Shown: piece by piece, positions 43,544 to 51,662 of the stretch
Numbering within the stretch: position 1 is the stretch's first letter
How the letters are laid out: every line of letters starts with the position of its first letter
DNA from: Solibacillus silvestris
GTDB lineage: Bacteria; Bacillota; Bacilli; Bacillales_A; Planococcaceae
NCBI GenBank assembly: GCA_001586195.1
Contig: CP014609.1
Location: 1,090,001 to 1,154,000 of the forward strand
Length of the DNA: 64,000 bases
Reading direction: 5' to 3'
Made by a program: the position numbers and the translations under genes
Notes under the pieces: generated by a model
Told to the model about the DNA's origin: nothing
Database searches by the model: none
Seen by the model: only the letters and a program-made list of their open reading frames with translations

Positions 43544-43598
43544 ATATATCATAAAGTGATATATATGTCTGAAAACAATATATCACTTTATGATATAT
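43544..43598. promoter_or_regulatory. Double palindromic PadR operator
   Basis: Two 21-bp perfect inverted copies, 43544-43564 and 43578-43598, separated by 13 nt. Each copy is itself a palindrome: ATATATCA, 5-nt centre, TGATATAT. It lies 15 nt before the padR start, overlapping the expected promoter, so autorepression is likely. Confidence 0.75.
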
Positions 43599-43647
43599 AT
43601 GTAAACAGAATTATCGATTAATTTGATGGGGGAGTGGGAATGCGGGA

Positions 43648-43683
43648 AAATAAAAAGCCTGCTCGTTCTATAACGGAGCAGGC
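43648..43683 (-). terminator. Terminator of nhaC
   Basis: Stem GCCTGCTC (43657-43664) with GAGCAGGC (43676-43683); on the minus strand it is followed by TTTTTATTTT. It begins 7 nt past the nhaC stop. Confidence 0.82.
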
Positions 43684-43689
43684 GATCTT

Positions 43690-45072
43690 TTAATTATTGC
43701 TGATTTTCGTAATCGTAATATTCAACCAGCCAAACAAAATCGTAATGACTGGACTTAACAGGCAAAAGAATGCGAACGGTAAATAGTCGATGACAGAAAT
43801 ATTCAATGTAGAAGCAATGAACAGACCGCACACGCTCCATGGAACGAGCGGATTGATGACAGTACCTGCATCCTCAATTGTACGGGCTAAATTTTTCGGA
43901 TGAAGCTGAACGGCTTTGAATTTTTCCTTAAATGCTTCACCTGTTAATAACAGCGATAAATACTGTTCACCGATTGTAACGTTAATTCCGATTGCGGTAA
44001 AAGCTGTTCCCGTAATAACCGATCCGACCGATTTCAACTGGTTTTGAAGCGCCTGCAGCAATGTTTGGATAATACCAAGCGTAAATAGCAGTCCACCCAT
44101 AGAAAGGGACAGTACAATCAAAATAATCGTAAACAGCATACTGTTCATTCCGCCACGTGACAGTAATGAATCAATTGCTTCGACTCCGGTCTCCATTGAA
44201 TAGCCGTTATACAAAATCCCAAACAGTTCGTTCAATGGAATCGAGCTGTGGAAATACGATAGCACGATGCCGGAAATCGTACTAATTGTCAGTGTAGCAA
44301 TGCTCGGCATTTTAAAGATCGTGCAGACAATCAGAACGACAAGCGGAATGATTGCATACCAATGAATTAGATTTGTTGCAAGCAGTGTTTCTTTAAAGCT
44401 TGTAATAAGCTCTGTGTCCATATGCTGGCTTTTGGGAGAAATCCAGGCATATACGATGAGCGAAATAATAAATGCCGGAATGGTCGTGAACATCATATTT
44501 CTAATATGCTTAAACAAGTCAATACCGGCAACAGTCGCCGCCAAGTTCGTCGTATCGGACAACGGTGACATTTTATCCCCGAAAAATGCTCCGGAAACAA
44601 TCGCTCCTGCAGTAACCGCAAGCGAAGCGTCTATAGAACTCGCAACTCCTAGCATTGCAACACCAACTGTTGCAACGGTAGTAAGCGAACTGCCGATTGC
44701 TGTGCCGATAATGCTTGTAATAAGGAAGACAACTGCATAAAAAAAGCTCGCAGTAATGATTGAAAGACCAATATACAATAGTGTAGGAATTGTCCCGCTT
44801 ATTAACCAACTGCTGATTAAAACACCGATCAACAGAAAAATATAAACTGCGCCTATACTTGTTGAAACAGAAGCAATCATACTTTGCTCCATGATTCGGT
44901 ACGGTACTTTTCGCAGAACACCATACATGATCAGTATAATAATGGCTATGAAAATCGGAATATGCGGAACACTGCCGAGTTTCATAATGCTATAAGAGAT
45001 GAGTGCAATAATAAATAAAATTAAAATAAGTGCTTCAAAAAAATGTGGTTTTACATGTTGTTTTGCATTCAT
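43690..45072 (-). CDS. nhaC: NhaC-family Na+/H+ antiporter
   Basis: Membrane protein of 460 residues with about 11-12 helices. Typical NhaC sections: SGAFFGDKMSPLSDTTNLAATVAGIDLFKHIRNM, and the C-terminal NLARTIEDAGTVINPLVPWSVCG. Exchanges Na+ (or malate/Na+-lactate in some relatives) for protons. ATG 45072 has GAGGT upstream. Its leader carries a perfect 16-bp palindrome (see next entry). Confidence 0.9.
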   Translation of the reverse strand: MNAKQHVKPHFFEALILILFIIALISYSIMKLGSVPHIPIFIAIIILIMYGVLRKVPYRIMEQSMIASVSTSIGAVYIFLLIGVLISSWLISGTIPTLLYIGLSIITASFFYAVVFLITSIIGTAIGSSLTTVATVGVAMLGVASSIDASLAVTAGAIVSGAFFGDKMSPLSDTTNLAATVAGIDLFKHIRNMMFTTIPAFIISLIVYAWISPKSQHMDTELITSFKETLLATNLIHWYAIIPLVVLIVCTIFKMPSIATLTISTISGIVLSYFHSSIPLNELFGILYNGYSMETGVEAIDSLLSRGGMNSMLFTIILIVLSLSMGGLLFTLGIIQTLLQALQNQLKSVGSVITGTAFTAIGINVTIGEQYLSLLLTGEAFKEKFKAVQLHPKNLARTIEDAGTVINPLVPWSVCGLFIASTLNISVIDYLPFAFFCLLSPVITILFGWLNITITKISNN

Positions 45073-45102
45073 GATGATTAGACCTCGCTATGTAGTTTCG
45101 CG

Positions 45103-45118
45103 CTTCAACGCGTTGAAG
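45103..45118. promoter_or_regulatory. 16-bp palindrome upstream of nhaC
   Basis: CTTCAACGCGTTGAAG is a perfect inverted repeat 31 nt before the nhaC start. Its form suits a dimeric repressor operator; the regulator is unknown. Confidence 0.5.
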
Positions 45119-45163
45119 TACAAAAGTAAGTGTAGCATTTTATATAGAAAAAGGGAAGGGGGT

Positions 45164-45203
45164 AAAAATAAAAGGAACATACCGGATAGTCCGGAATGTC
45201 CCT
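45164..45203 (-). terminator. Terminator of the purC-like gene
   Basis: On the minus strand AGGGACAT...CCGGA pairs with TCCGG...ATGTTCCT, followed by TTTATTTTT. Confidence 0.75.
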
Positions 45204-45239
45204 CTAGCGCTTGATGAAAAGCATTAAAAATATTTGAAA

Positions 45240-45926
45240 TTATTCAGCAAGCATAATCTTTTCTAATTGTAATGGTTCAATATATGTATCACCTTGATAT
45301 GCACGCATATTACCGCCTGAAATTTCATCGATCAGTAAAATTTCACCTGTTTTTGCATCTCGGCCAAATTCCAATTTAATATCATAAAGTGTTAATCCTT
45401 TTTTCTCTAACTCAGCCGCAACAAATTTTGAAATTTCGATTGTGCGTTGTTTCAAAATTGCATATTCGTCATGAGTTAAAATACCAAGCATTGCGAGTGC
45501 ATCTTCTGAAATAGGAGGATCGAGTCGTTCATCGTCTTTAATTGTTACTTCTACAAATGAATCCAAATCCTGACCTTCTGTTGCATAAGCACCATAGCGG
45601 CGTAAAAAAGAACCGACTGCTTTAAATCGGCAAATAACTTCCAAACCTTTTCCGAAAACAGTTGCTGGTTTAACCGTCATTGTCGCTTCATCAAAATTTG
45701 CCTCTACGTAATGTGTCGGTACATTTAATTGATTTAATTTTGAGTAAAAGAAGGAAGTAAGTTTTAACCCGGCAAGCCCGGCACCATCAATTGTTAAACC
45801 GACTGTATTTGCACCTGGATCAAAAACACCATTTTCTCCAGTTACATCATCTTTGAATTTTAATAAAAAAAGTTCATTTTCTAGTTTAAATACATCTTTT
45901 GTTTTACCTGTATAAATTAATTCCAC
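45240..45926 (-). CDS. PurC-like SAICAR synthetase, orphan
   Basis: A 228-residue protein of the phosphoribosylaminoimidazole-succinocarboxamide synthase family, which joins aspartate to CAIR in purine synthesis. Present: IYTGKTKDVF (usually YEGKAKKIY in PurC), KFKDDVTG, the VICRFKAVGSFLRRYG segment in place of VRN-type PurC sequence, and DIKLEFGRD...LIDEISGGNMR. No other purine gene is nearby, so this is either the only PurC or a diverged paralogue. GTG 45926 with TTGGAGGT 7 nt upstream is the start; the TTG at 45941 lies within the site. Confidence 0.78.
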   Translation of the reverse strand: MELIYTGKTKDVFKLENELFLLKFKDDVTGENGVFDPGANTVGLTIDGAGLAGLKLTSFFYSKLNQLNVPTHYVEANFDEATMTVKPATVFGKGLEVICRFKAVGSFLRRYGAYATEGQDLDSFVEVTIKDDERLDPPISEDALAMLGILTHDEYAILKQRTIEISKFVAAELEKKGLTLYDIKLEFGRDAKTGEILLIDEISGGNMRAYQGDTYIEPLQLEKIMLAE

Positions 45927-46102
45927 GTGAGATACCTCCAATAGTAATTTCAGATTTATTATAACACGAATGATTTTATATTAATAACATAAAAATGTTC
46001 GTATTTTGAAGAAAGACGTCTAACCTTATGGGAAGTGTGCCCCTTTGTTTACAATGTAATGGTAACATTTGTTATACTAATTTTAGACAAGGAGTGATTT
46101 AG

Positions 46103-46525
46103 ATGCTAAAAACGTATAAAAATATTGTTGTGGCAATAGACTTTTCGGAAAAAGCTAAAGTTGCTTTTGAGCGCGGTATGAACGTTGCTCGATTGACAGA
46201 TGCCACATTGCATTTAGTAAGTGTAATTGATACACATTCTTTCGGCTCAGTGGAAGCATATGATCTAAAGTATGCAAAGGCTCTAACGGAAAAAACTCTT
46301 GATCAGTTAAAGGAATACAAGGTTATAGCAGAGCAAGCCGGCGTTAAAAATGTACAAGTATCAGTTGAAGAAGGGTCGCCGAAAGCAGTATTGACGAACT
46401 TGGCCGATACCGATTTGATTATTGTCGGAGCAACTGGTTTAAACCGTGCAGAACGCTTCCTACTCGGCTCTGTATCGGAAAATGTTGTACGCAGCGCCAA
46501 ATGTGATGTTTTAGTAGTACGTTAA
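46103..46525 (+). CDS. Universal stress protein (UspA family)
   Basis: A 140-residue cytoplasmic UspA-type protein. NIVVAIDFSEKAKVAFERGMNVA begins the Rossmann-like fold, and the ATP-binding signature G-x2-G-x9-G-S is present as GATGLNRAERFLLGSVSENVV near residues 111-130, so it is an ATP-binding member. ATG 46103 has AAGGAGTGAT upstream. Convergent with gdhA through a shared terminator. Confidence 0.92.
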   Translation: MLKTYKNIVVAIDFSEKAKVAFERGMNVARLTDATLHLVSVIDTHSFGSVEAYDLKYAKALTEKTLDQLKEYKVIAEQAGVKNVQVSVEEGSPKAVLTNLADTDLIIVGATGLNRAERFLLGSVSENVVRSAKCDVLVVR

Positions 46526-46531
46526 AAAAAT

Positions 46532-46574
46532 AAACCCGCAATACTCCTTAATCGAAGGGAATTGCGGGTTTTTG
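46532..46574. terminator. Bidirectional terminator between usp and gdhA
   Basis: AAACCCGCAAT (46532-46542) pairs with ATTGCGGGTTT (46561-46571), with inner TCCTT/AAGGG pairing. Confidence 0.85.
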
Positions 46575-46578
46575 TTAA

Positions 46579-47946
46579 TTAATAAACGCCTTCTACAAGC
46601 ATACCGTTCGCTACTTTAATGAAGCCGGCAATGTTTGAACCGACAACTAAATTGCCTTCATAACCGTATTTTTTCGCTGCATCCGAACTTTCTTTAAAAA
46701 TTGATTTCATAATGCCATGCAGTTTTTCATCAACTTCCTGGAAAGTCCAGTAATTACGGCCGGAATTTTGAGCCATTTCAAGTGCTGACACGGCAACACC
46801 ACCTGCATTTGCTGCTTTACCAGGACCAAATAATACATCGCTCGCTAAAAACTCATTGATTGCATCTAAATTCGATGGCATATTTGCACCTTCCGCAACG
46901 ACTTTTACCCCATTTGCAATTAACGTACGAGCCTGATCGCCGTTAATTTCATTTTGAGTTGCACATGGAAGGGCGATATCACATGGAATTGTCCAAATAC
47001 CGTCACAGCCTTCTGTATAAAGAGCATTTGGACGATAATTTACATATTCTTTAATACGCTTCCCTTCAACTTCTTTTAACTGTTTAACAATTTTTAAATT
47101 AATGCCTTCCGGATCGTAAATGTAACCAGAAGAATCTGAGCAGGCCACTACTTTCGCTCCAAAGTGCTGGGCTTTTTCAATTGCATAAATTGCTACATTT
47201 CCAGATCCTGAAACGACAACTGTTTTGTTGTTAATTGAAAGTTTTGCTTCACGAAGCATTTCTTCAACAAAGTATACTAAACCGTATCCTGTTGCTTCTG
47301 TACGTGCTAGTGAACCGCCGTAGCCAGGTTTTTTACCTGTTAATACACCTGCTTCATATGCACCGCGAATTCGCTTGTATTGCCCCCATAAATAGCCGAC
47401 TTCGCGTGAACCTACACCAATATCTCCGGCCGGAACATCGACATCAGGACCAACATAGCGGTATAATTCTGTCATGAATGCTTGGCAGAAGCGCATAATT
47501 TCTGCATTTGATTTACCTTTTGGATTAAAGTCGGAACCGCCTTTACCTCCGCCGATCTGTTGACCAGTTAAAGCGTTTTTGAAAATTTGTTCAAAGGCTA
47601 AAAACTTCATAATAGATTCGTTTACAGTAGGATGGAAGCGTAAACCACCTTTATATGGCCCAATAACGTTATTATATTGAACACGGTATCCGCGGTTTAC
47701 TTGTACTTGGTTTTGATCATCTTGCCAAGCGACACGGAAAGAGATGATTCTGTCGGGCTCAACGATACGTTCTAAAATGTTATGTTGAATGTATTCAGGA
47801 TGTTGTTCGAATACAGGAACTAGAGAAAGGAAAATTTCTTCCGCTGCTTGTAAGAATTCTAATTGATGTGCGTTCTTAGATTTTAATTTTTCAAACACTC
47901 CATCAACATATTGCTGTGCGTTACTCGTTGTTGTCATTGTCGTCAT
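46579..47946 (-). CDS. gdhA: NADP-type glutamate dehydrogenase
   Basis: Hexameric enzyme interconverting 2-oxoglutarate plus ammonia and glutamate. The 455-residue protein follows the E. coli GdhA pattern: VEPDRIISFRV, GPYKGGLRFHP (substrate Lys), IGGGKGGSDFNPKGKS, VPAGDIGVGSREVGYL, nucleotide fold VVVSGSGNVAIYAIEKA with SDSSG, and CATQNE. This biosynthetic type differs from Bacillus RocG/GudB. ATG 47946 has GGGGG upstream. A cre-like site lies about 105 nt upstream of the start. Glutaminase at 15075 feeds the same pool. Confidence 0.95.
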   Translation of the reverse strand: MTTMTTTSNAQQYVDGVFEKLKSKNAHQLEFLQAAEEIFLSLVPVFEQHPEYIQHNILERIVEPDRIISFRVAWQDDQNQVQVNRGYRVQYNNVIGPYKGGLRFHPTVNESIMKFLAFEQIFKNALTGQQIGGGKGGSDFNPKGKSNAEIMRFCQAFMTELYRYVGPDVDVPAGDIGVGSREVGYLWGQYKRIRGAYEAGVLTGKKPGYGGSLARTEATGYGLVYFVEEMLREAKLSINNKTVVVSGSGNVAIYAIEKAQHFGAKVVACSDSSGYIYDPEGINLKIVKQLKEVEGKRIKEYVNYRPNALYTEGCDGIWTIPCDIALPCATQNEINGDQARTLIANGVKVVAEGANMPSNLDAINEFLASDVLFGPGKAANAGGVAVSALEMAQNSGRNYWTFQEVDEKLHGIMKSIFKESSDAAKKYGYEGNLVVGSNIAGFIKVANGMLVEGVY

Positions 47947-48050
47947 GTCTATACCCCCAAATGGATTAATAAGTATACATTAGTATGAATTATCAAACAA
48001 TTCAATTATATTTTATGTAACATCACTGTGTGAATTCGATGTTAAAAAAG

Positions 48051-48064
48051 AGAAAACGTTTTCA
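48051..48064. promoter_or_regulatory. CcpA cre-like palindrome between gdhA and yqxD
   Basis: AGAAAACGTTTTCA matches 13 of 14 positions of the cre consensus TGWAANCGNTNWCA, with a perfect 12-bp palindrome GAAAACGTTTTC at its core. It lies in the divergent promoter region and could control either gene. Confidence 0.55.
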
Positions 48065-48117
48065 AATATTATATCGATATAATGATTTGGAGTTGCTTTT
48101 GGAAAGGATGATGAACT

Positions 48118-48576
48118 ATTTTACAACTATTAATTGATGCAGATGCTTGCCCGGTTGTTGATTTAGCGCTGTTTATTTCATCTCGATATGAGATAAGACC
48201 AATCTTGTTCTGCGATACATCACATCGAATGGAACGGGAGGGGGCAAAAACAATTATTGTCGACAAGGGACCAGATTCTGTTGATTTTAAGCTCCTCAGT
48301 GTCTTAAAGAGAGGAGATATTGTCATAACAGGAGATTATGGTCTTGCTGCGATGTGTATAGCAAAAGGTGGAATTGTGATCAATCACAACGGGAAAGAAC
48401 TGACGTCAGACAACATAGATCAACTGTTGGCATTTCGATTTGAAAGTGCGAAAATAAGACGTGCAGGGGGACGTACGAAAGGACCCAAAAAGCGCACGGA
48501 AGAAAATAATTTGGCTTTTGAAACAAAATTTCGACAAATTTGTGAACGTGCGATTTTTGAGAAGGAGGAATCATAA
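48118..48576 (+). CDS. yqxD: YqxD/YaiI family protein (UPF0178), ATT start
   Basis: A 152-residue protein of the UPF0178 family, predicted PIN-like nuclease fold of unknown role. The family N-terminus IDADACP (Asp7, Asp9, Cys11) is complete, and KRGDIVITGDYGLAAMCIAKGG and GRTKGPKKRT follow. No ATG, GTG or TTG exists in frame before this motif: the frame has a stop at 48112-48114 and the only plausible start is ATT at 48118, with AAAGGA about 9 nt upstream. Starting at the first TTG (48205) would remove the conserved motif. Its stop is adjacent to the dsdA start, so the two are coupled. Confidence 0.8.
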   Translation: MLQLLIDADACPVVDLALFISSRYEIRPILFCDTSHRMEREGAKTIIVDKGPDSVDFKLLSVLKRGDIVITGDYGLAAMCIAKGGIVINHNGKELTSDNIDQLLAFRFESAKIRRAGGRTKGPKKRTEENNLAFETKFRQICERAIFEKEES

Positions 48577-49905
48577 ATGAATCAGCAAATCTTAAATTTA
48601 GACGCATTAAAAGCGCGCTTTCCGTTAATTGAAAAGCTGCAATCCGAACAATACGTATTTTGGGAAAATGAAAATGTAGCGAAAGATAGTCAAGTATCTG
48701 AACAAGTAACACTCGATATGATCCAGGACGCAGAAAATAGATTGAAGCGTTTTTCTTCTTATATAGAGGTCGCATTTCCAATCACGAAATTTTCAGACGG
48801 TATTATTGAATCGGAATTAAAAGAAATTGCTTCGATGAAAAAACTAATAGAAGGAAGACGCGGTTTTAATATTCCCGGAAAATTAATGCTTAAATGTGAT
48901 CATGCATTACCGATCGCCGGTTCGATTAAAGCGCGTGGCGGTATATACGAGGTGTTGAGTCATGCCGAAAAACTGGCAATCGATGCCGGTATGATAACAG
49001 AACAAGATGATTACGCAATTTTCCATAGTGAAGAATTCCGTAAATTTTTTAGTCAATATAAAGTAGCGGTCGGGTCAACGGGCAATTTAGGTCTGAGTAT
49101 CGGTATTATTAGCGCAGAGCTTGGCTTCCAGGTAACGGTCCATATGTCGATAGAGGCAAAGGAATGGAAAAAAGAAATGCTGCGTGAAAAAGGGGTAGAA
49201 GTAATCGAATACGAATCTGATTACACGTCTGCCGTGGAAAACGGCCGCCAAGTAGCAGAACTGGATCCATCATGCCATTTCGTTGATGATGAAAATTCCA
49301 TCGATCTGTTTTTAGGATATTCAGTAGCGGGTCTGCGCCTGAAAGAACAGCTACAGCAAGCAAAAATTACAGTCGATGCAAATCATCCGTTATTTGTTTA
49401 TCTGCCTTGCGGTGTTGGCGGTGCGCCCGGAGGAATTGCCTATACTTTAAAACAAATTTATGGTGAATATATTCATATTTTCTTTGCAGAACCATTTGCA
49501 TCACCATGTATGCTTTTAGGATTGATGACGGGTATGCATGACAAAATTAGTGTGAATGATATTGGGTTGTCCAATCGGACGGAAGCTGACGGATTGGCGG
49601 TAGGGCGGCCTTCACGATTTGTCGGAACATTGATGGAATCCGTTATAAGCGGATGTTATACTGTGGATGACAGCTTTTTATTTAGAAGTTTAAAAGGTAT
49701 GTTTGAGACGGAAAACATTTTTATGGAACCTTCAGCACATGCGGGAGTTTATGGTCCGATCGAATTAATGATGCAGGGCACTTCATACATTGAAAAGCAT
49801 GGGCTTACAGATAAAATGGAAAACGCCACACATATTATATGGTCAACAGGCGGCGATTTAGTGCCTGAAGAATTACGACAGCAGTATTTACAAACAGAGA
49901 TATAG
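48577..49905 (+). CDS. dsdA: D-serine dehydratase
   Basis: PLP enzyme turning D-serine into pyruvate and ammonia, which also protects against toxic D-serine. The 442-residue protein has the PLP Lys118 in AGSIKARGG, the phosphate loop STGNLGLSIG, PCGVGGAPGG, and GLSNRTEADGLAVGRPS, all matching DsdA. ATG 48577 directly follows the yqxD stop and uses GAAGGAGGA inside that gene. Followed 14 nt later by a DUF4181 gene. Confidence 0.94.
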   Translation: MNQQILNLDALKARFPLIEKLQSEQYVFWENENVAKDSQVSEQVTLDMIQDAENRLKRFSSYIEVAFPITKFSDGIIESELKEIASMKKLIEGRRGFNIPGKLMLKCDHALPIAGSIKARGGIYEVLSHAEKLAIDAGMITEQDDYAIFHSEEFRKFFSQYKVAVGSTGNLGLSIGIISAELGFQVTVHMSIEAKEWKKEMLREKGVEVIEYESDYTSAVENGRQVAELDPSCHFVDDENSIDLFLGYSVAGLRLKEQLQQAKITVDANHPLFVYLPCGVGGAPGGIAYTLKQIYGEYIHIFFAEPFASPCMLLGLMTGMHDKISVNDIGLSNRTEADGLAVGRPSRFVGTLMESVISGCYTVDDSFLFRSLKGMFETENIFMEPSAHAGVYGPIELMMQGTSYIEKHGLTDKMENATHIIWSTGGDLVPEELRQQYLQTEI

Positions 49906-49919
49906 AAGGGAAGTCGCTT

Positions 49920-50270
49920 GTGTTAATTGTAGTAGTAATCATCGCATTTTTTGGAGCAGGTTTACTCGATTTAAACTTACGTAAAAAATATAACATCCCA
50001 AAAAACGAGAAATTTATGGATCAGTATGTGGGGATTTGGCATCTCTTCTTGGAAATCTTCCTATGTTTCATGTTTTTATCGTATGTAACTATTAATCTAT
50101 TTGACCAAAAAACATTATATTCAGTATTGTTTGCGTTCATTATGATTTTATTTATAGTTCGTGGATTATTGGAGTTTTGGTTAAGAAGAGAAAAGCGTCG
50201 TCATATTATTTCATTTACTTATGTAGTGCTTTGTGCAATTTGCAGTATCGCAATTGCCATTATTATGTAA
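49920..50270 (+). CDS. DUF4181-like small membrane protein
   Basis: A 116-residue protein with about four membrane helices (residues 2-16, 40-60, 68-86, 98-115), resembling DUF4181 proteins of Bacillus (DLNLRKKYNIPKNE motif after the first helix). Function unknown. GTG 49920 has AGAAGGGAAG upstream. Last gene of the yqxD-dsdA unit. Confidence 0.7.
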   Translation: MLIVVVIIAFFGAGLLDLNLRKKYNIPKNEKFMDQYVGIWHLFLEIFLCFMFLSYVTINLFDQKTLYSVLFAFIMILFIVRGLLEFWLRREKRRHIISFTYVVLCAICSIAIAIIM

Positions 50271-50272
50271 GA

Positions 50273-50314
50273 AAGAAGTGTGTTGGGGGAGGACTCCTCA
50301 ACACACTTCTTTTT
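50273..50314. terminator. Bidirectional terminator
   Basis: Perfect 13-bp stem AAGAAGTGTGTTG (50273-50285) with CAACACACTTCTT (50299-50311), then TTT. Its 3' side overlaps the last codons of the convergent gene. Confidence 0.88.
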
Positions 50315-51134
50315 AGTCTACCTGGATTTCTTCAACTGTCGCTTCAACTTCTGAGCGGGACATTTTTTCTCGTCCTTCTTTCATGGCCTGCAACGTTTTA
50401 TGCGCCAATGCTAAAGGCAGTCTACAGAATAATTTAATCGAACGTTTATCTAAATCTTTCATATAAAGGTCGGCCTTTGCCAGGTTTTCCTCTGCATAAG
50501 CAAATAGTTCAGCACGCGTCCAGCCATCGGGTACGAAGCTGACACCGCGCTCATCCAAATCTTCCTGCTCATTACGTAGAATGTTTACTGCCTGTAAACC
50601 GCGACCATAGCCGATTGCCAGTTCACGGTCTGTTTTCGTGCCGGCACTCCATTCCCAAAGCTCCGAAAGCATGACACCGACTAAACCGGCAACGTAGTAG
50701 GTATAGTCGTCCAAGTCTTCTTTCGTATGCACCTGCCAATTTGCGAGCGCCCATTTTGCCATCCCTTCCGCCATCTCACTCGTCGCAGATGTGACAATAG
50801 AGAAAGCACCCTGAGGGCAAACTTCCAGCCAGTCAGCAAGACGTAGTGTCACTTCAGGCATTTTGTCCTTTATAGGTGCCAAGGCATCAAGGTAAGCATT
50901 GTTATCGAAGACAGAGGCTTTCAATAATTCCGCTACTTTTAATAATGTTGCATTTTTCATTTCATTGGAAACATCTTCATGATCTTCAATTTCATCAATC
51001 GCTCGCATCGCTAAATAGGCCGAGGCAACCGTTAATTTTAATTCTTTATCTAAAAAAGTAATGGGGATAAAAAATGTACGGCTCGTCTCTTTTAATACGC
51101 GCATCGCATCTTTTTGTAAAGCTTTATTCGACAT
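50313..51134 (-). CDS. Squalene/phytoene synthase-like prenyl enzyme
   Basis: A 273-residue all-helical protein of the trans-isoprenyl head-to-head synthase family, which uses prenyl diphosphates. The first Asp motif is intact (Asp47-EIE-Asp51, in MRAIDEIEDHED). The second, normally NxLRDxxED, reads NILRNEQED, so its leading Asp is Asn188 while Glu191-Asp192 remain. YYVAGLVGVMLSELW fits the family. No crtN or other carotenoid gene is adjacent. B. subtilis YisP, a relative, is a farnesyl-diphosphate phosphatase, so a true condensing activity is uncertain. ATG 51134 with GGAGGA upstream is the start. Confidence 0.78.
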   Translation of the reverse strand: MSNKALQKDAMRVLKETSRTFFIPITFLDKELKLTVASAYLAMRAIDEIEDHEDVSNEMKNATLLKVAELLKASVFDNNAYLDALAPIKDKMPEVTLRLADWLEVCPQGAFSIVTSATSEMAEGMAKWALANWQVHTKEDLDDYTYYVAGLVGVMLSELWEWSAGTKTDRELAIGYGRGLQAVNILRNEQEDLDERGVSFVPDGWTRAELFAYAEENLAKADLYMKDLDKRSIKLFCRLPLALAHKTLQAMKEGREKMSRSEVEATVEEIQVD

Positions 51135-51252
51135 AAGGAAAACTTCCTCCATTCTAAATTGCATCCACTTATTATCGTAACGCAAATTTGTAAAAAGGGA
51201 AAATAAAAGTTCCGGCTTTTCTTGTTCAAGGGTGTAGGGGGAATAGGGTGGA

Positions 51253-51420
51253 TGTAAAACATCGGGAACCGAAAATGTAACGAATGAAACGGAAAGTAGA
51301 AAGTTTGACTGAAAAAGTGGAACATCGCAACCGGAAAGTAGAACGAAATCGTCGGAAAGTAGAAAGTATGACCTGCAAAGTAGAATCGCCTTTCCTAAAA
51401 GGAGAACTCCGCCCCTAAAA
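51253..51420. repeat. 21-nt periodic array D, 8 units
   Basis: Eight units of exactly 21 nt start at 51253, 51274, 51295, 51316, 51337, 51358, 51379 and 51400. The five central units start AGTAGAA or AGTGGAA, and units tend to end in GGAA or AAA; the middle is variable. The motif differs from arrays A-C. It lies upstream of the phytoene-synthase-like gene in a divergent gap. A 44-codon frame (51284-51418) runs through it as heptads K-V-E-x4 but has no ribosome site. Confidence 0.85.
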
Positions 51421-51499
51421 AAGCACTCATTTCCAGTATGTACATATTTATTGAAATATGGTAATATTAGAACAATTCAAATGGACGGAGGTGAATGGA

Positions 51500-51631
51500 A
51501 TGAAGAAGTTGGCGATTGAGACAGGTGTAAAAGTGGATACAGCTATGTATTTTGCACGTGTCATTACTTTTAAATTTGGGTCTAACGGGATAGGTGTGTC
51601 CTTTTTTAGACAATTTAAAAATAATGCGTAG
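51500..51631 (+). CDS. Candidate 43-aa small protein
   Basis: ATG 51500 is preceded by a near-perfect GGAGGTGA (51488-51495) at 4 nt and opens a 43-codon frame ending TAG 51631, followed by an intrinsic terminator. The product begins MKKLAIETGVKVDTAMYFAR and ends with FFRQFKNNA; it has a basic N-terminus and no clear membrane helix. Not recognised. The strong ribosome site and own terminator are the main evidence. Confidence 0.5.
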   Translation: MKKLAIETGVKVDTAMYFARVITFKFGSNGIGVSFFRQFKNNA

Positions 51632-51662
51632 CTAATTAACTTCATTCTTTTCACCAATACTG

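Noticed and set aside
44414-44740. 108-codon plus-strand frame within nhaC
   Set aside because: Complement of a membrane protein gene; hydrophobic composition reflects the antisense of NhaC.
48205-48576. TTG at 48205 as the yqxD start
   Set aside because: It would delete the conserved IDADACP motif that is encoded in frame upstream; it also lacks a ribosome site.
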